Part shown: one piece after another, positions 40,801-45,258 of the stretch
Layout: each line of letters starts with the position of its first letter
How positions within the stretch are numbered: the first letter of the stretch is position 1
NCBI RefSeq assembly: GCF_020497125.1
Contig: NC_059075.1
Location: forward strand, 29,300,003 to 29,364,002
Direction of reading: 5' to 3'
Length of the DNA: 64,000 nt
From: Mauremys mutica
Lineage: Eukaryota; Chordata; Testudines; Geoemydidae
Made by a program: the position numbers and the translations under genes
The notes under the pieces: model-generated
What the model was told of the DNA's origin: nothing
The model's input: the letters and a program-made list of their open reading frames with translations, nothing else
Databases searched by the model: none

Positions 40801-43800
40801 ACAGCCTTCTGGTTGGGCTGTCCACGGGGGTGGAGTGGGCGGGTGCACGGAGCCTCCCCCCACGCATTCTTACACGTCTGGGTGAGGAGGATATGGAACA
40901 TGGTGAGGGTTGAGGGTGGTTATACAGGGGCTGCAGCGGCACTCTGTGATCCTGCTGCCGTTCCTGAAGCTCCACCAGACGCCGGAGCATGTCAGTTTGA
41001 TCACGCAGCAGCCCCAGAGTTGCATCCCGCCACCGCTGATCTTCCTGCCGCCACCGCTGATTTTCCTGCCGGTCTTCCTGCCGCCACCTCTCATCTCAGG
41101 TGTCCCTCCTGTCCTCACGTTCACTGGCCTCTTTCCTGTAATTTGATACCACGTCCTTCCACTCATTCAGATAAGCTCTTTCATTGCGTGTAACTTCCAT
41201 AATATCCGAGAACATTTCATCTCACGTCTTCTTTTTCCTCCGCCTTATCTGTGCTAGCCTTTGGGATGGAGGAGGGATGGTTGAAAAATTTGCAGCTGCA
41301 TGAGGGAGATAAATATTTAGAAAGATACATTTTACAGAACAATGGTTATACTCTTTCACAGTGAACAGCTCTATTCACCTTACATAGCACATGTGATTTC
41401 CCTACAAGGTCGCATTTTTCATCTTAATAGTGAGTGCCTGCAGCTCTGGAGTTACAGATCTCACAGACACAGGTCCAGGCATCAGAATTCAGCTTGCATG
41501 CGGCCATGGTAAGCCACTGTCTTTCGGCTTCTGCAGTGATTTACCCCTCCCCCCAATGCATAGCTAATACCACGCTAGCTCCCTGCTAATCAACACCCTT
41601 CCCACCCCCCCACCCACTGCGTGGCTGGTAGCTTGGGGAAGCCCCGCTGACCAAACACAAAAAAGATCATCGGCATTTCATTCCTCCCCTCCCCCCGCTT
41701 GGCTACGTGGAGGAAAGGATTTTTTTTTAAGCTGCTGCAGTCCACGAACCCAGTAGGAAAATGGCCATCCCCCTTAATTAAATTCCTGATTTTTAACCAG
41801 GTTATCCTGAACGATATCACTTTGCTAAGGATAACACAACAAGATAAAGAACGGATGCTTCTTGAATGCCAGCAGTCACCGGGACCATACGCTGCTATGC
41901 TTTGCCACGCAATGATACCTGATTACTTGCTACATGCATGGCGTGGTAAAGTGTCCTACCATGGTGGGCGGAACAAGGCTGCCTTGCCCAGAAACCTTCT
42001 GCAAAGGCTTCTGGAGTACCTACAGGAGTGCTTTATCGAGATGTCCCTGGAGGATTTCCTCTCAATCCCCGGACATGTTAACACATTTTCTAAGTAACTA
42101 TACTGTCTGCGAATGCATCCCAAGTCCTCAGGGCAAATCAATCATTAAAAAACGCTTGCTTAAAAAACAATGTTTGCTATTTACAAAGGTACACTCACCA
42201 GAGCTCCCTTCCATGGCGTCATTGTCTGGGATACTTGCTTGGGAGGGCTGGGAGGAGGGTAATTCCGTCAGGGTGATAAAAAGCTCCTGGCTGCTGGGGC
42301 TCACGGAGTGCTGTGTGCTCTCTGCTAGGTCTTCCTCCTCTTCTTCATCTTCATCTTCCCCGTCTGCATAATCCTCAGCCATGGCAGAGATTACAACCCC
42401 CACCTCGGAATCCACGATCAGGGGTGGGGTACTTGTGGCACAGCCCCCTAAAATTGCATGCAGCTCAGCATAGAAGCGGCATGTTTTTCGACCTGCCCCG
42501 GACCTTCCGTTTGCTTCTTTGGTTTTCTGGTAGGCTTGTCTGAGCTCCTTAACTTTCACTCTGCACTGCACTGAGTCCCTGCTGTGGCCTTTATCTGTCA
42601 TAGCCTTAGAAATTCTTTCAAATACTTTTTCATTTCGTCTTTTGGAACGCAGTTCTGTTAGCACTGAATCCTCTCCCCATATAGCGATCAGTTCCAGTAC
42701 CTCCCGTGCAGTCCATGCTGGGGCTCTTTTTCGATTCTCAGGAGACTGCATTGTTACCTGTGCTGATGAGCTCTCCACGCTGGGGAAGCAGGAAATGAAT
42801 CTCAAAAGTTCGCAGGGCTTTTCCTGTCTACCTGGCCAGTGCATCCGAGTTCAGAATGCTGTCCAGAGCGGTCAGTGGTGCACTGTGGGATACCGCCCGG
42901 AGGCCAATACCGTCGATTTGCGGCCACACTAACCCTATTCCGATATGTTAATCCCGATATTAGCGCTACTCCTCTCGTCGGGGAGGAGTACAGAAACCGA
43001 TTTAAAGAGCCATTAAAATCGATATAAGGTGCCTCCTAGTGTGGACGGTTGTGGCGTTAAATCGGTTTTATGCTCCTAAAACCGATTTAAACGCCTAGTG
43101 TAGACCAGGCTTAAGACTGTGAAGGGCAGATCACGTTCTATGTTAGTTCAATCTGTAGGCTCTCTGTTGAGACTCTTGGACCAATTAGTTGGGTGACTTT
43201 TGATACAGATACTAGGACCCAAACTAAACCCTTACTTCAATTCATACAAACCAATGAAGTTGTCAGTTCACTTTGGGTCACCACTGATCAGGGCTAGTGA
43301 TCAAGAAGTGTTAGGCTCTGTATTTTATCACTAAATCCACAAGCCAAACCAAGCCAATCAATCATTCCCCCCTTCCCGCCCCCAACACATAATTATGTTC
43401 CTTTCCTTTTAACAGAGCATGTAAATATTATTTCATTGGTAAGCATGCAAAGCAATAGGTGAAACGTTTAAGGGCTATTAAAAGCAACCAAAACAGTTTG
43501 TATCAGTACGGGGATTGAAAAATCACCAAGTGCAAGACTTCATGGGGATAGGGTGACTAGACAGGAAGTGTAAAAAATCAGGATGGGGTGTGGGGGGTAA
43601 TAGGTGCCTGTATAAGACATAGCCCCAAATATCAGGACTGTCCCTATAAAATCAGGACATCTGGTCACCCTACATAGGGAAGAGGACAGGCACTGAAAAT
43701 GATGTACAACAGCTTTGAACAAAGGCTGGGAAGCTTTAACCCACAGCTGCCATTTACAGCAAGGGAGACTGATCAAACACCTAAAACCAGGCCCTAACCA

Positions 43801-44256
43801 GAACTAACCAGGGCCTGGCTTCCCTTCTCTCCTCCTTCCTCCTGTCTTGGAGGAAGGCAGAAAAGCCTCCGGTTTTTAACTCCGATATCATGCAGAGCAC
43901 AAAGTGGGCACCCTTGACAGGGTTTCTCAGCAGCTGTGTGAAATAAATCGCACTGCAGAGACAGCCAGACACCCCGACACAGCTCAGAGCGCAGTGGCAG
44001 GCAGCTGACAAATTGCAAGGCGCAGTGTAATAGATCCCCGCTGACACACCCTCCTCCACCGGCCATCCGCCCCTGCGACCCAGCTCCCAGGACCATGGAC
44101 AGTGCAGCGCCCCTCCTCCGCCGCACCCGGACACACACAGCAACCCCCCAGCCCGGGCTGCTCCCTCGTTCCCCAGAGCAGGGGCCGGGGCCGGGGCCGG
44201 GGCCGGGACCGACCCCCGGGGCCCCGCTACTTACACTGCTCCGCTTTGGTGGACAT
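1636..44256 (-). CDS. UNC79: UNC79 N-terminal half of gene (13 coding exons, first 508 residues)
   Basis: UNC79 is a very large helical-repeat protein that, with UNC80 and NALF1, forms the accessory part of the NALCN sodium-leak channel, which sets resting excitability of neurons. I recognised it from the translated exons, which match the vertebrate UNC79 N-terminus in order, beginning [19 protein letters not shown]. All 13 exons have AG acceptors and GT donors. Phases join exactly: 22, 121, 305, 171, 93, 56, 130, 65, 89, 41, 29, 230 and 172 nt, 1524 nt in total, ending in phase 0. Residues about 305-412 form a Cys/His-rich stretch spread over exons 8, 9, 11 and 12 that looks zinc-binding (inference). 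The rest of the protein (over 2,000 residues in the family) lies left of the window. No stop or frameshift is seen, so the gene looks functional. Confidence 0.93.
2121..3335 (+). pseudogene. Penelope-like element: RT palm plus GIY-YIG endonuclease, one stop
   Basis: One frame runs from 2121 to 3335 and is broken only by TAA at 2805-2807. The first part carries reverse-transcriptase motifs: [16 protein letters not shown], then the catalytic YIDDIFIIW. The second part is a GIY-YIG nuclease: a Cys-rich linker ([13 protein letters not shown]), [20 protein letters not shown] with the GIY-YIG-like core IYIGQTG, then an Arg-Ile-Gly-His-like motif (KRINGHKSD). RT followed by GIY-YIG in a single polyprotein is diagnostic of Penelope-like elements. 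The N-terminal RT region is missing, so the copy is 5'-truncated. It lies antisense inside UNC79 intron 12. Loss of the RT N-terminus makes it inactive. Confidence 0.9.
2128..3615 (+). mobile_element. 5'-truncated Penelope-like retroelement
   Basis: It spans the coding remnant above plus about 280 bp of 3' tail ending near AAGTACTCCTGTTCT. The tail includes a palindromic hairpin (3541-3556) followed by GAAA and an AATAAA at 3571-3576. Just left of the junction, TTGCATAGGA is repeated in tandem (about 2110-2132), which may be an insertion-associated duplication. It makes up about 80% of intron 12. Confidence 0.85.
3668..3897 (-). CDS. UNC79: UNC79 coding exon 12 (Cys/His-rich)
   Basis: The exon encodes residues 375-451, beginning [20 protein letters not shown] and including [10 protein letters not shown]. 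Cys376, His379, Cys387, Cys392, Cys393, His396, Cys404, Cys407, His408, His411 and His412 make this the core of a probable zinc-binding region. The acceptor is TTTCCAG and the donor is GTAATG. A Penelope-like insertion ends about 52 bp past the donor. Confidence 0.95.
3898..4800. other. Intron 11, left part, no recognised element
   Basis: AT-rich unique-looking sequence. Around 4380-4560 there are weak 'gccagatccttagctgg'-style inverted segments typical of very old palindromic repeats, but I could not set ends. Confidence 0.4.
4814..5584. mobile_element. TA-flanked MITE, possibly pogo/Tigger-like
   Basis: Imperfect terminal inverted repeats contain GTCAACCCTGATATAAC on the left and, reverse complemented on the right, CTCTACCCCGATATACT. 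Each end is flanked by TA (4812-4813 and 5585-5586), as expected for Tc1/mariner-class target sites. The interior is very GC-rich and non-coding. A segment at 4905-5030 also occurs, reverse complemented, inside the unrelated hAT MITE at 22004-22652. Confidence 0.7.
5590..6300 (+). mobile_element. GC-rich LTR-like repeat
   Basis: The stretch has a CCTTATAAGAGG box near 5754-5765 (a TATA-like promoter), downstream GC-rich sequence with no long reading frame, and a tail around GGAGGCACCGCAGGGGTGAG. This layout resembles a solo LTR or fragment, but I could not identify paired ends or a target duplication. It has no protein-coding content I recognise. Confidence 0.4.
6134..6147 (+). promoter_or_regulatory. 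Possible CTCF motif inside repeat
   Basis: CTGCCAGGGGGCAC matches 12 of 14 positions of the core CCASYAGRKGGCRS as I remember it. It lies in the LTR-like repeat of intron 11. Binding is not shown by sequence. Confidence 0.3.
6578..6606 (-). CDS. UNC79: UNC79 coding exon 11 (29-nt microexon)
   Basis: This microexon encodes the rest of Ala365 and EISAICQKK. The acceptor is TTACAG and the donor is GTAAGAC. Exons 10 and 11 together are 70 nt, so skipping either one or both would shift the frame; both are probably constitutive. Confidence 0.9.
6607..7868. other. Intron 10, left part, no recognised element
   Basis: Mostly unique-looking sequence. From about 7480 to 7868 it becomes GC/AG-rich and is probably the degraded left side of the repeat at 7869-8098, but I could not find its left terminus. 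Confidence 0.4.
7869..8098. repeat. Dispersed repeat, copy 1 (pair with 14990-15238)
   Basis: It shares a run of blocks with 14990-15238: GTGGGGG.GAGAGCTCCTG, CCAAAAATCAC.TTATCCA, GCAACACTGT, CATGATTTTGGGG, and a right end reading GGCAATACTG. Such ends (CAGTATTGCCAAC when reversed) suggest a non-autonomous DNA transposon. The left end was not found. Confidence 0.6.
8645..8770 (+). repeat. SINE/LINE 3'-tail-like repeat
   Basis: It contains TGGGGCAGGGACCATCT, TTTGTACAGCACCCAGCATA and CTACCGTAATA before AATAATAAC. The same order of blocks occurs at 16480-16615 (+) and 14412-14525 (-). This resembles an old amniote SINE/LINE tail; I do not assign a family name. Confidence 0.6.
8959..8999 (-). 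CDS. UNC79: UNC79 coding exon 10 (41 nt)
   Basis: This very short exon encodes residues 351-365, [13 protein letters not shown] with split codons on both sides. The acceptor is ATTTTAG and the donor is GTAAG. Skipping this exon alone would shift the frame because 41 is not a multiple of three. Confidence 0.92.
9000..10115. other. Intron 9, mostly unique
   Basis: AT-rich, with no element I can name. The stretch 9365-9475 has two similar blocks (TTTCCCTGTAGCT and TTTCCCTGCAGCT after AATTTGATTAC/AATTTAATTAC), suggesting a short local duplication. A weak inverted segment around TTAACTTCAGTGGGATTAA (9970-9990) belongs to the motif discussed in the findings. Confidence 0.4.
10116..10204 (-). CDS. 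UNC79: UNC79 coding exon 9
   Basis: The exon encodes residues 322-351, from [17 protein letters not shown] to [12 protein letters not shown]. It contributes a CxxC pair (Cys342, Cys345) plus Cys323. The acceptor is TTTCAG. The donor reads GTGGGT instead of GTAAGT, the most divergent 5' splice site in the gene here; the phase match to exon 10 supports it. Confidence 0.92.
11259..11504. mobile_element. hAT MITE with perfect 8-bp target duplication
   Basis: The ends are CAGGGCCGGCTCCAGG and, reverse complemented from the right, CAGGGCTGGCTCCAGG (15 of 16 match). GACACGAC flanks both sides (11251-11258 and 11505-11512), the 8-bp duplication typical of hAT. It is 246 bp and non-coding, with an internal A-tract and a CGCGATCGCG palindrome. 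Confidence 0.92.
12315..12328 (+). promoter_or_regulatory. Possible CTCF motif at the end of an LTR-like repeat
   Basis: CCACAAGGGGGCAG matches 13 of 14 positions of the CTCF core CCASYAGRKGGCRS (consensus from memory). It lies in UNC79 intron 8. Occupancy is unknown. Confidence 0.4.
12985..13150 (+). repeat. MIR-like SINE
   Basis: It has the MIR order of blocks: TGGGTTCTATTTCTGACTCT, then TGACTTAACCTCTCTGTG, then TTTCCTGTAAAACAGGGAT. Divergence is high, as expected of an old insertion. Confidence 0.65.
13227..13893. mobile_element. TA-flanked MITE with GGGTTGCCAA ends
   Basis: The left end GGGTTGCCAACTTTCT and the reversed right end GGGTTGCCAAGTGTCT form terminal inverted repeats, with TA on both flanks (13225-13226 and 13894-13895). 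The 667-bp interior is GC-rich and non-coding. A related copy in the opposite orientation lies at about 50471-51325. Confidence 0.8.
14318..14382 (-). CDS. UNC79: UNC79 coding exon 8
   Basis: The exon encodes residues 300-321, [20 protein letters not shown] plus VK. It contributes Cys306, His308, Cys311 and His312 to the possible metal-binding cluster. The donor is GTACCG, which departs from consensus at +4 and +5, so splicing may be weaker or regulated here (inference). Confidence 0.93.
14412..14525 (-). repeat. SINE/LINE 3'-tail-like repeat
   Basis: Reverse complemented it contains TTTGTACAGCAGCTAGCACA, ATGGGGCCC and ATTGGGGCCTC, ending in AATAATATTTATT. It belongs to the family of 8645-8770 and 16480-16615. 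Confidence 0.65.
14990..15238. repeat. Dispersed repeat, copy 2 (pair with 7869-8098)
   Basis: It shares ordered blocks with 7869-8098 and ends in GGTGGCAATACTGTG. Both copies are in the same orientation and lie in UNC79 introns 7 and 10. Confidence 0.6.
15239..16209. other. Intron 7, left part, no recognised element
   Basis: Open frames of up to about 140 codons occur on both strands here, but they lack recognisable domains and overlap each other. I see no gene evidence. Confidence 0.4.
16210..16339 (-). CDS. UNC79: UNC79 coding exon 7
   Basis: The exon encodes residues 257-300, starting [19 protein letters not shown] and ending [11 protein letters not shown]. The acceptor is CCTTAG and the donor is GTAAGTG. 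The Pro-rich turns between hydrophobic segments fit a linker between helical repeats. Confidence 0.95.
16480..16615 (+). repeat. SINE/LINE 3'-tail-like repeat
   Basis: It contains TTGTAAAGCACCTAGCACAA, TGACTGGGGCCTCCAGGTGC and TACCACAATGCATATAATA, matching 8645-8770 in order and orientation. Confidence 0.65.
17074..17129 (-). CDS. UNC79: UNC79 coding exon 6
   Basis: This short exon encodes residues 238-256, [19 protein letters not shown]. The acceptor follows a CT-rich tract ending CTCAG and the donor is GTAAGT. At 56 nt it is too small to find by ORF length, and was located by its protein match and by phase. Confidence 0.93.
17130..18777. other. Intron 5, no recognised element
   Basis: AT-rich unique-looking sequence. 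The only visible low-complexity stretch is a short CACCACCAC run near 18348-18364. Confidence 0.5.
18778..18870 (-). CDS. UNC79: UNC79 coding exon 5
   Basis: The exon encodes residues 207-238, [20 protein letters not shown] followed by [10 protein letters not shown]. The acceptor is TTTAAG and the donor is GTATGT, a weaker variant than the GTAAG used by most exons here. The reading frame is fixed by the split Leu and Val codons on its two sides. Confidence 0.93.
18871..20390. other. Intron 4, left part, no recognised element
   Basis: Apart from an A-tract near 18983-18997, I see no element with definable ends. Confidence 0.4.
20395..20620 (-). repeat. MIR SINE
   Basis: The reverse strand of MIR is clear: CCATTTTACAAATGGGGAAA, CTGAGGTACAGAG, then GCCCAGGGTCACACAGC. 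It lies in intron 4. Confidence 0.85.
21566..21736 (-). CDS. UNC79: UNC79 coding exon 4
   Basis: The exon encodes residues 150-207, from [19 protein letters not shown] to [14 protein letters not shown]. It is hydrophobic and helix-rich, consistent with the helical-repeat scaffold of the family. The donor is GTAAGTGG and the acceptor is GACAG; both codon splits are consistent with the neighbouring exons. Confidence 0.95.
22004..22652. mobile_element. hAT-like MITE with G-rich interior
   Basis: The left end CAGAGGCTGGCAAACT and the reversed right end GGGGTGGGCAAACG are related, and the next block GGCCACATC is also shared. Flanks GTTTAGAG and ATCTAGAG agree at 6 of 8 bases, consistent with an aged hAT target duplication. 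The interior from about 22300 to 22540 is a diverged G-rich tandem repeat. Confidence 0.7.
22300..22545 (+). repeat. G-rich degenerate tandem repeat
   Basis: Repeating blocks of the type GGGGCAGGGGGT, GGTCAGGGGACA and AGCAGGGGGGATTGGATGGG recur at irregular spacing. Many runs of four or more G could form quadruplexes. It shares about 110 bp with 4905-5030 on the opposite strand. Confidence 0.75.
22925..23270 (+). mobile_element. CR1 LINE 3' end
   Basis: It contains the end of CR1 ORF2 (GAATTCATTACCACAGTAAG, then CATTGAGGCCAAGAACTCAC) and the 3' UTR blocks CTTAAGCCAATCTTTAG, CCTTCCTCTGAAGTATCTGG and TGGCAATTCCTGTGTTCCTA. It is a short 5'-truncated copy in intron 3. Confidence 0.8.
23290..23470 (+). 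repeat. MIR SINE
   Basis: The MIR core is visible as CTTGGGCAAGTCACTTAG, CTCTGTTTTCCCATCTGTA and TTTGTAAAGTGCTTAGAGAT. It directly follows the CR1 3' end. Confidence 0.85.
24190..24498. mobile_element. Palindromic hAT MITE with perfect 8-bp target duplication
   Basis: Long terminal inverted repeats start CAGTGGTTCCCAAACTTGTT and extend inward through the GGGCCGGGCCGGTTTGTGTA region, so most of the 309 bp is a large hairpin. CTCTATTA flanks both sides (24182-24189 and 24499-24506). The ends match the hAT MITE at 55718-56429. Confidence 0.93.
24736..25135. mobile_element. Harbinger-type MITE near UNC79 exon 3
   Basis: The left end AAGGCCATGTCTACACTAC and the reversed right end AAGGCCTGGTCTATGCTAT form the terminal repeats, with TTA or TAA at both borders (the exact split is ambiguous). 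It is 400 bp and non-coding. It ends about 68 bp from the exon 3 donor. Confidence 0.85.
25203..25507 (-). CDS. UNC79: UNC79 coding exon 3
   Basis: The exon encodes residues 48-150, beginning [19 protein letters not shown] and ending [13 protein letters not shown]. At 305 nt it is the largest coding exon in the window. The acceptor is a C-rich tract ending in CAG and the donor is GTAAGC. A Harbinger-type MITE ends about 70 bp beyond its donor on the intron 3 side. Confidence 0.95.
26759..26918. repeat. Palindromic repeat with CCATTGACTTCAGT centre
   Basis: The arms AGGGTGAGCTTCTAAAAATG and, reversed, AGGGTGGGTGGAATTTTCAA pair loosely. The interior includes CCCATTGAAATCAGTG and CCATTGACTTCAGTAG. 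It looks like an old MITE. Confidence 0.5.
26929..27056. repeat. Palindromic repeat with CAGGCCC ends
   Basis: The arms CAGGCCCCAATCTTGCAAAC and, reversed, CAGGCCCTCTCTTACAAAC pair, with CACATG boxes inside and CCCATAGAAGTCAGT at the centre. It is 128 bp and probably an ancient MITE. Confidence 0.6.
31258..31378 (-). CDS. UNC79: UNC79 coding exon 2
   Basis: The exon encodes residues 8-48, [20 protein letters not shown] followed by [19 protein letters not shown]. The acceptor is a T-rich tract ending CAG; the donor is GTAAGT. It is separated from exon 1 by a 12.9-kb intron packed with mobile elements. The first residues look amphipathic and helical. Confidence 0.95.
31637..31931. mobile_element. 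Harbinger MITE with TTA target duplication
   Basis: The left end GGGCAGGTCTACACTAAG and the reversed right end GGGCTAGTCTACACTTAC match closely. TTA lies at both borders (31634-31636 and 31932-31934). Internal inverted segments include TAGGGTACGCAAGTTCAGCT/AGCTGAACTCGAAGTACCC. It is CpG-rich, which suggests recent insertion. It lies 258 bp from UNC79 exon 2, at the end of intron 1. Confidence 0.9.
32040..32410 (+). mobile_element. LTR-like or old exon-like fragment
   Basis: Moderate GC sequence ending in a T-rich block with AATAAA near 32358-32363 looks like the 3' half of an LTR. No paired ends were found, so the call is tentative. Confidence 0.25.
32480..32605 (-). repeat. MIR-like SINE
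   Basis: Reverse-strand MIR blocks are visible in CACGTGAGATAGGTAAGTAT, CAATTTATGGATGGACAACC and AGTGGTTTGCGCTAGG. It is diverged. Confidence 0.55.
33159..33284. repeat. Palindromic repeat with CCATTGACTTCAGTGG centre
   Basis: The arms GGGTGGGATTTTCCACGC and, reversed, AGGGCAGGATTTTCACCAA pair. CCCATTGACTTCAGTGG lies at 33223-33241. It is an ancient non-coding MITE-like repeat. Confidence 0.6.
33285..36340. other. Intron 1, no recognised element
   Basis: No exon or nameable mobile element was found. There are homopolymer runs at 36079-36101 (A then G) and a G-run at 36170-36180. Overlapping open frames around 35846-36400 lack domains. Confidence 0.4.
36350..37840 (-). mobile_element. 5'-truncated CR1 LINE
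   Basis: On the minus strand this encodes the middle and C-terminal parts of a CR1 ORF2 reverse transcriptase, followed by a 3' UTR that ends in repeats of the type GTTCTTATGTTC at about 36352-36366. Recognisable protein blocks include [18 protein letters not shown] near 37560-37660, [20 protein letters not shown], and [20 protein letters not shown] with the [11 protein letters not shown] thumb region. The usual Y/F-A-D-D motif reads FAVD, so the first catalytic Asp is lost. Stops and frame changes break the frame. The 5' end inside the RT domain is typical of CR1 copies. Confidence 0.9.
37996..38190 (-). mobile_element. CR1 3' UTR fragment
   Basis: It repeats the 3' tail seen at 36350-36540: AAGAACATAAGAATTGTCAT, GGGTCAGACCAAAGGTCCAT and CCAGTATCCTGTCTTCTGGC. 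The two tails have diverged from each other, so this is a separate insertion. Confidence 0.85.
39282..40571 (+). CDS. Harbinger transposase (intact DDE nuclease)
   Basis: This 429-residue open frame encodes the PIF/Harbinger transposase, a DDE nuclease that cuts and rejoins the element ends with 3-bp target duplication. Counting from Met at 39282: an acidic, Arg-rich N-terminal segment to about residue 55; a helix-turn-helix-like segment [16 protein letters not shown] near 153-168; then the catalytic residues Asp212 (AIDGTHIPI), Asp300 (ILGDPAYPL) and Glu336 ([11 protein letters not shown]). The frame is open 48 codons further upstream, but Met39282 (MDPAQLN) fits the family start. No stop or frameshift is seen, so the gene is potentially active. 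It lies antisense to UNC79. Family transposases need the Myb-like partner to bind DNA and enter the nucleus (known for the family), and that partner is damaged here. Confidence 0.93.
   Translation: MDPAQLNTAIVDVLNTSRTLVQYMLNQDLQTEARRRRIRQRGDDSDEDVDTEFSQTAGPCALEILMVMGQILSIECRFWARETSTDWWDRIVLQVWDDSQWLRNFRMRKGTFMELCDLLAPALKRHNTKMRAALTVEKRVAIALWKLATPDSYRSVGNQFGVGKSTVGAAVMQAAKAITKLLLRKVVTLGNVQAIVDGFAALGFPNCGGAIDGTHIPILSPQRQGTQYVNRKGYFSMVLQALVDHKGRFTNIHVGWPGRVHDARVFRSTTLFKRLQQGNYFPDQKITVGDVEMPVVILGDPAYPLMPWLMKPYTGSLDSGQDLFNYRLSKCRMVVECAFGRLKARWRTLLTRSDLSQTNVPYVIAACSILHNLCESKGETFMAGWEAEANHLAADYAQPDTREIRRAHQEAVRIREALKTSFINGQGTV
40790..42751 (-). pseudogene. Harbinger Myb/SANT-like DNA-binding gene, two exons, two stops
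   Basis: Exon 1 (42751 to 42199) starts [20 protein letters not shown], a trihelix/Myb-SANT-like domain with spaced Trp and a charged helix ([17 protein letters not shown]), then an acidic run. The proposed intron runs from GTGAGT (42193-42198) to an acceptor CTAG at about 41254, which keeps the frame. Exon 2 (41253 to 40790) reads QIRRRKKKT, stop, [21 protein letters not shown] and on to a Trp/Arg/Gln/Glu-rich coiled-coil-like tail. In-frame TGA codons lie at 41222-41224 and 41096-41098; both precede a position where CGA would be expected, so CpG decay is likely (inference). The gene would supply DNA recognition for the transposase. Confidence 0.8.
41254..42192 (+). other. Intron of the Myb-like gene with an open frame on the plus strand
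   Basis: Between the two minus-strand exons a plus-strand frame of 132 codons runs from 41699 to 42097. It has a helical, charged second half ([21 protein letters not shown], then [20 protein letters not shown]) and no family I can name. The codon usage looks protein-like. It may be a remnant of captured or element-encoded sequence, or chance. Confidence 0.4.
43551..43670. mobile_element. Short TA-flanked MITE with GGGTGAC ends
   Basis: The left end GGGTGACTAGACAGGAAGTG and the reversed right end GGGTGACCAGATGTCCTGAT pair, with TA at both borders (43549-43550 and 43671-43672). It is 120 bp and non-coding. It lies in UNC79 intron 1 about 560 bp from exon 1. Confidence 0.88.
44181..44207 (+). 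repeat. GGGGCC hexanucleotide repeat, four copies
   Basis: Four perfect GGGGCC units followed by GGG lie about 28-54 bp into UNC79 intron 1. On the UNC79 sense strand the repeat reads as GGCCCC; the G-rich strand is antisense. Four G-runs of four with 2-base loops could form a quadruplex. Confidence 0.9.
44235..44256 (-). CDS. UNC79: UNC79 coding exon 1 (start codon)
   Basis: The exon encodes MSTKAEQ plus the first base of Phe8. The ATG (44254-44256) has A at -3, a favourable Kozak context. The donor is GTAAGT (44229-44234). The start is chosen because the split Phe codon joins exon 2 in frame and reproduces the family N-terminus. The 5' UTR continues rightward into GC-rich sequence; its end cannot be fixed from sequence alone. 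Confidence 0.9.
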
Positions 44257-45258
44257 GATGTTGTCCGGGTGGAAATGTTTCGCCCCAATGTCGGTGGCCT
44301 TTGGGTTCTTCGCTCCCCCTCAGCCCGCGATGAGCGATGCTCCCTCCCCGCGGCCCCGGCGCGAGCGGCCGGCCGAGCTGCGTCCCTCCCGCCCCTCTGC
44401 CGCTACCATGCTTGGGGCGGCAAATCTAGCCCCGAGCAACCCTCCGGGGGCCTGGCCTGCAGCTCGGAGCCCAACGCGCCCGGGCTGCGGGCGTGAGGGG
44501 CGGAGGGAGAACGGAGCAGGAGGCGTGACTGGGGGGCCCTGGTGAATTGCACCGGGAGCGCTACCAGCGAGGGGGGGGGGAGCGATTCCATTCACAAGGA
44601 ACAGCCTCTTAAAGGGGAAGCTCTGCTCAGCCCCTAAACTGGGGCTCGGAGAAGACTTGGAAATTAAAGCGCCCGATACTCTTGAGAGCTGTTTTGCAAC
44701 AGACACCCTCTTCCCCCACCCCAGGCTTGCAGCGCCTGTTTTACACACACCCCGAGTTTTGTTCTGGACCTGACTACGGAGCCTTTCTGATCCCCCCTAG
44801 CTCCAGAGTGCGGATAATGTACAAATGCAGGGCCCCTGGACATGGGCGGCGCGTGAACCCCCTGCTTCGGGGAGTTACCACGGGGCCCCTCCCCCCGCGG
44901 CCAGAGGAGCCCCAGTCGAACAGCCCTGGGCCCTTCATTCTTTGCTGCGCTGGTTTTATCATTTCTGTAGGGCTCTGGCTCCCCTCCCGCCAGCAGTGGA
45001 GGCCTCTGCTTCCCTGCAGCCCCATCCGCATCCCACTATGGATAATTTCCCCACGCGTCAGCTCCCAGCCAGACTCCCAGCTCCTCACTCCAACCTCTCT
45101 GTGCCCCCAAATCTCCCTCAGTTCAGGACCAGGGGGAGATGGGCGGGCTAGTCAAGGTGTGTGAGTATCATCTCCCTTCCATTCGTTTTTTTTTGGGACA
45201 GAGGCTAATTCAGTGGGTGAATCAGTGTTCCACACCCCCAATAGTTACTAGTTCCAGG

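Larger units (their letters stand above)
38913..43111. mobile_element. Complete PIF/Harbinger transposon
   Basis: The ends GGGTACGTCTACACTA (left) and, reversed, AGCCTGGTCTACACTA (right) share the inner 10 bases. TAA flanks both sides (38910-38912 and 43112-43114), the 3-bp TWA-type duplication of Harbinger. The 4.2-kb element holds a transposase gene on the plus strand and a two-exon Myb-like gene on the minus strand, converging. The subterminal regions carry several AAATCGGTTT-type repeats. It sits in UNC79 intron 1. Confidence 0.95.
44030..44900. promoter_or_regulatory. CpG island at the UNC79 5' end
   Basis: GC content and CpG density rise sharply here against AT-rich surroundings, and the UNC79 start codon lies inside. 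No TATA box stands out just upstream of the ATG (minus-strand sense), consistent with a CpG-island promoter with dispersed starts. Edges are by eye. In mammals UNC79 lies head-to-head with BTBD7 (from memory); I found no BTBD7 coding exon to the right, so a shared promoter cannot be claimed. Confidence 0.75.

Noticed and set aside
43794..44288. 164-codon minus-strand frame overlapping UNC79 exon 1
   Set aside because: It is in another frame from the MSTKAEQ start and runs on into intron 1 through GC-rich sequence; no family match.
44095..44545. Plus-strand frames in the CpG island that might be a head-to-head neighbour such as BTBD7
   Set aside because: Their Pro/Arg/Gly-rich translations do not resemble BTBD7, and no later exon was found to the right.
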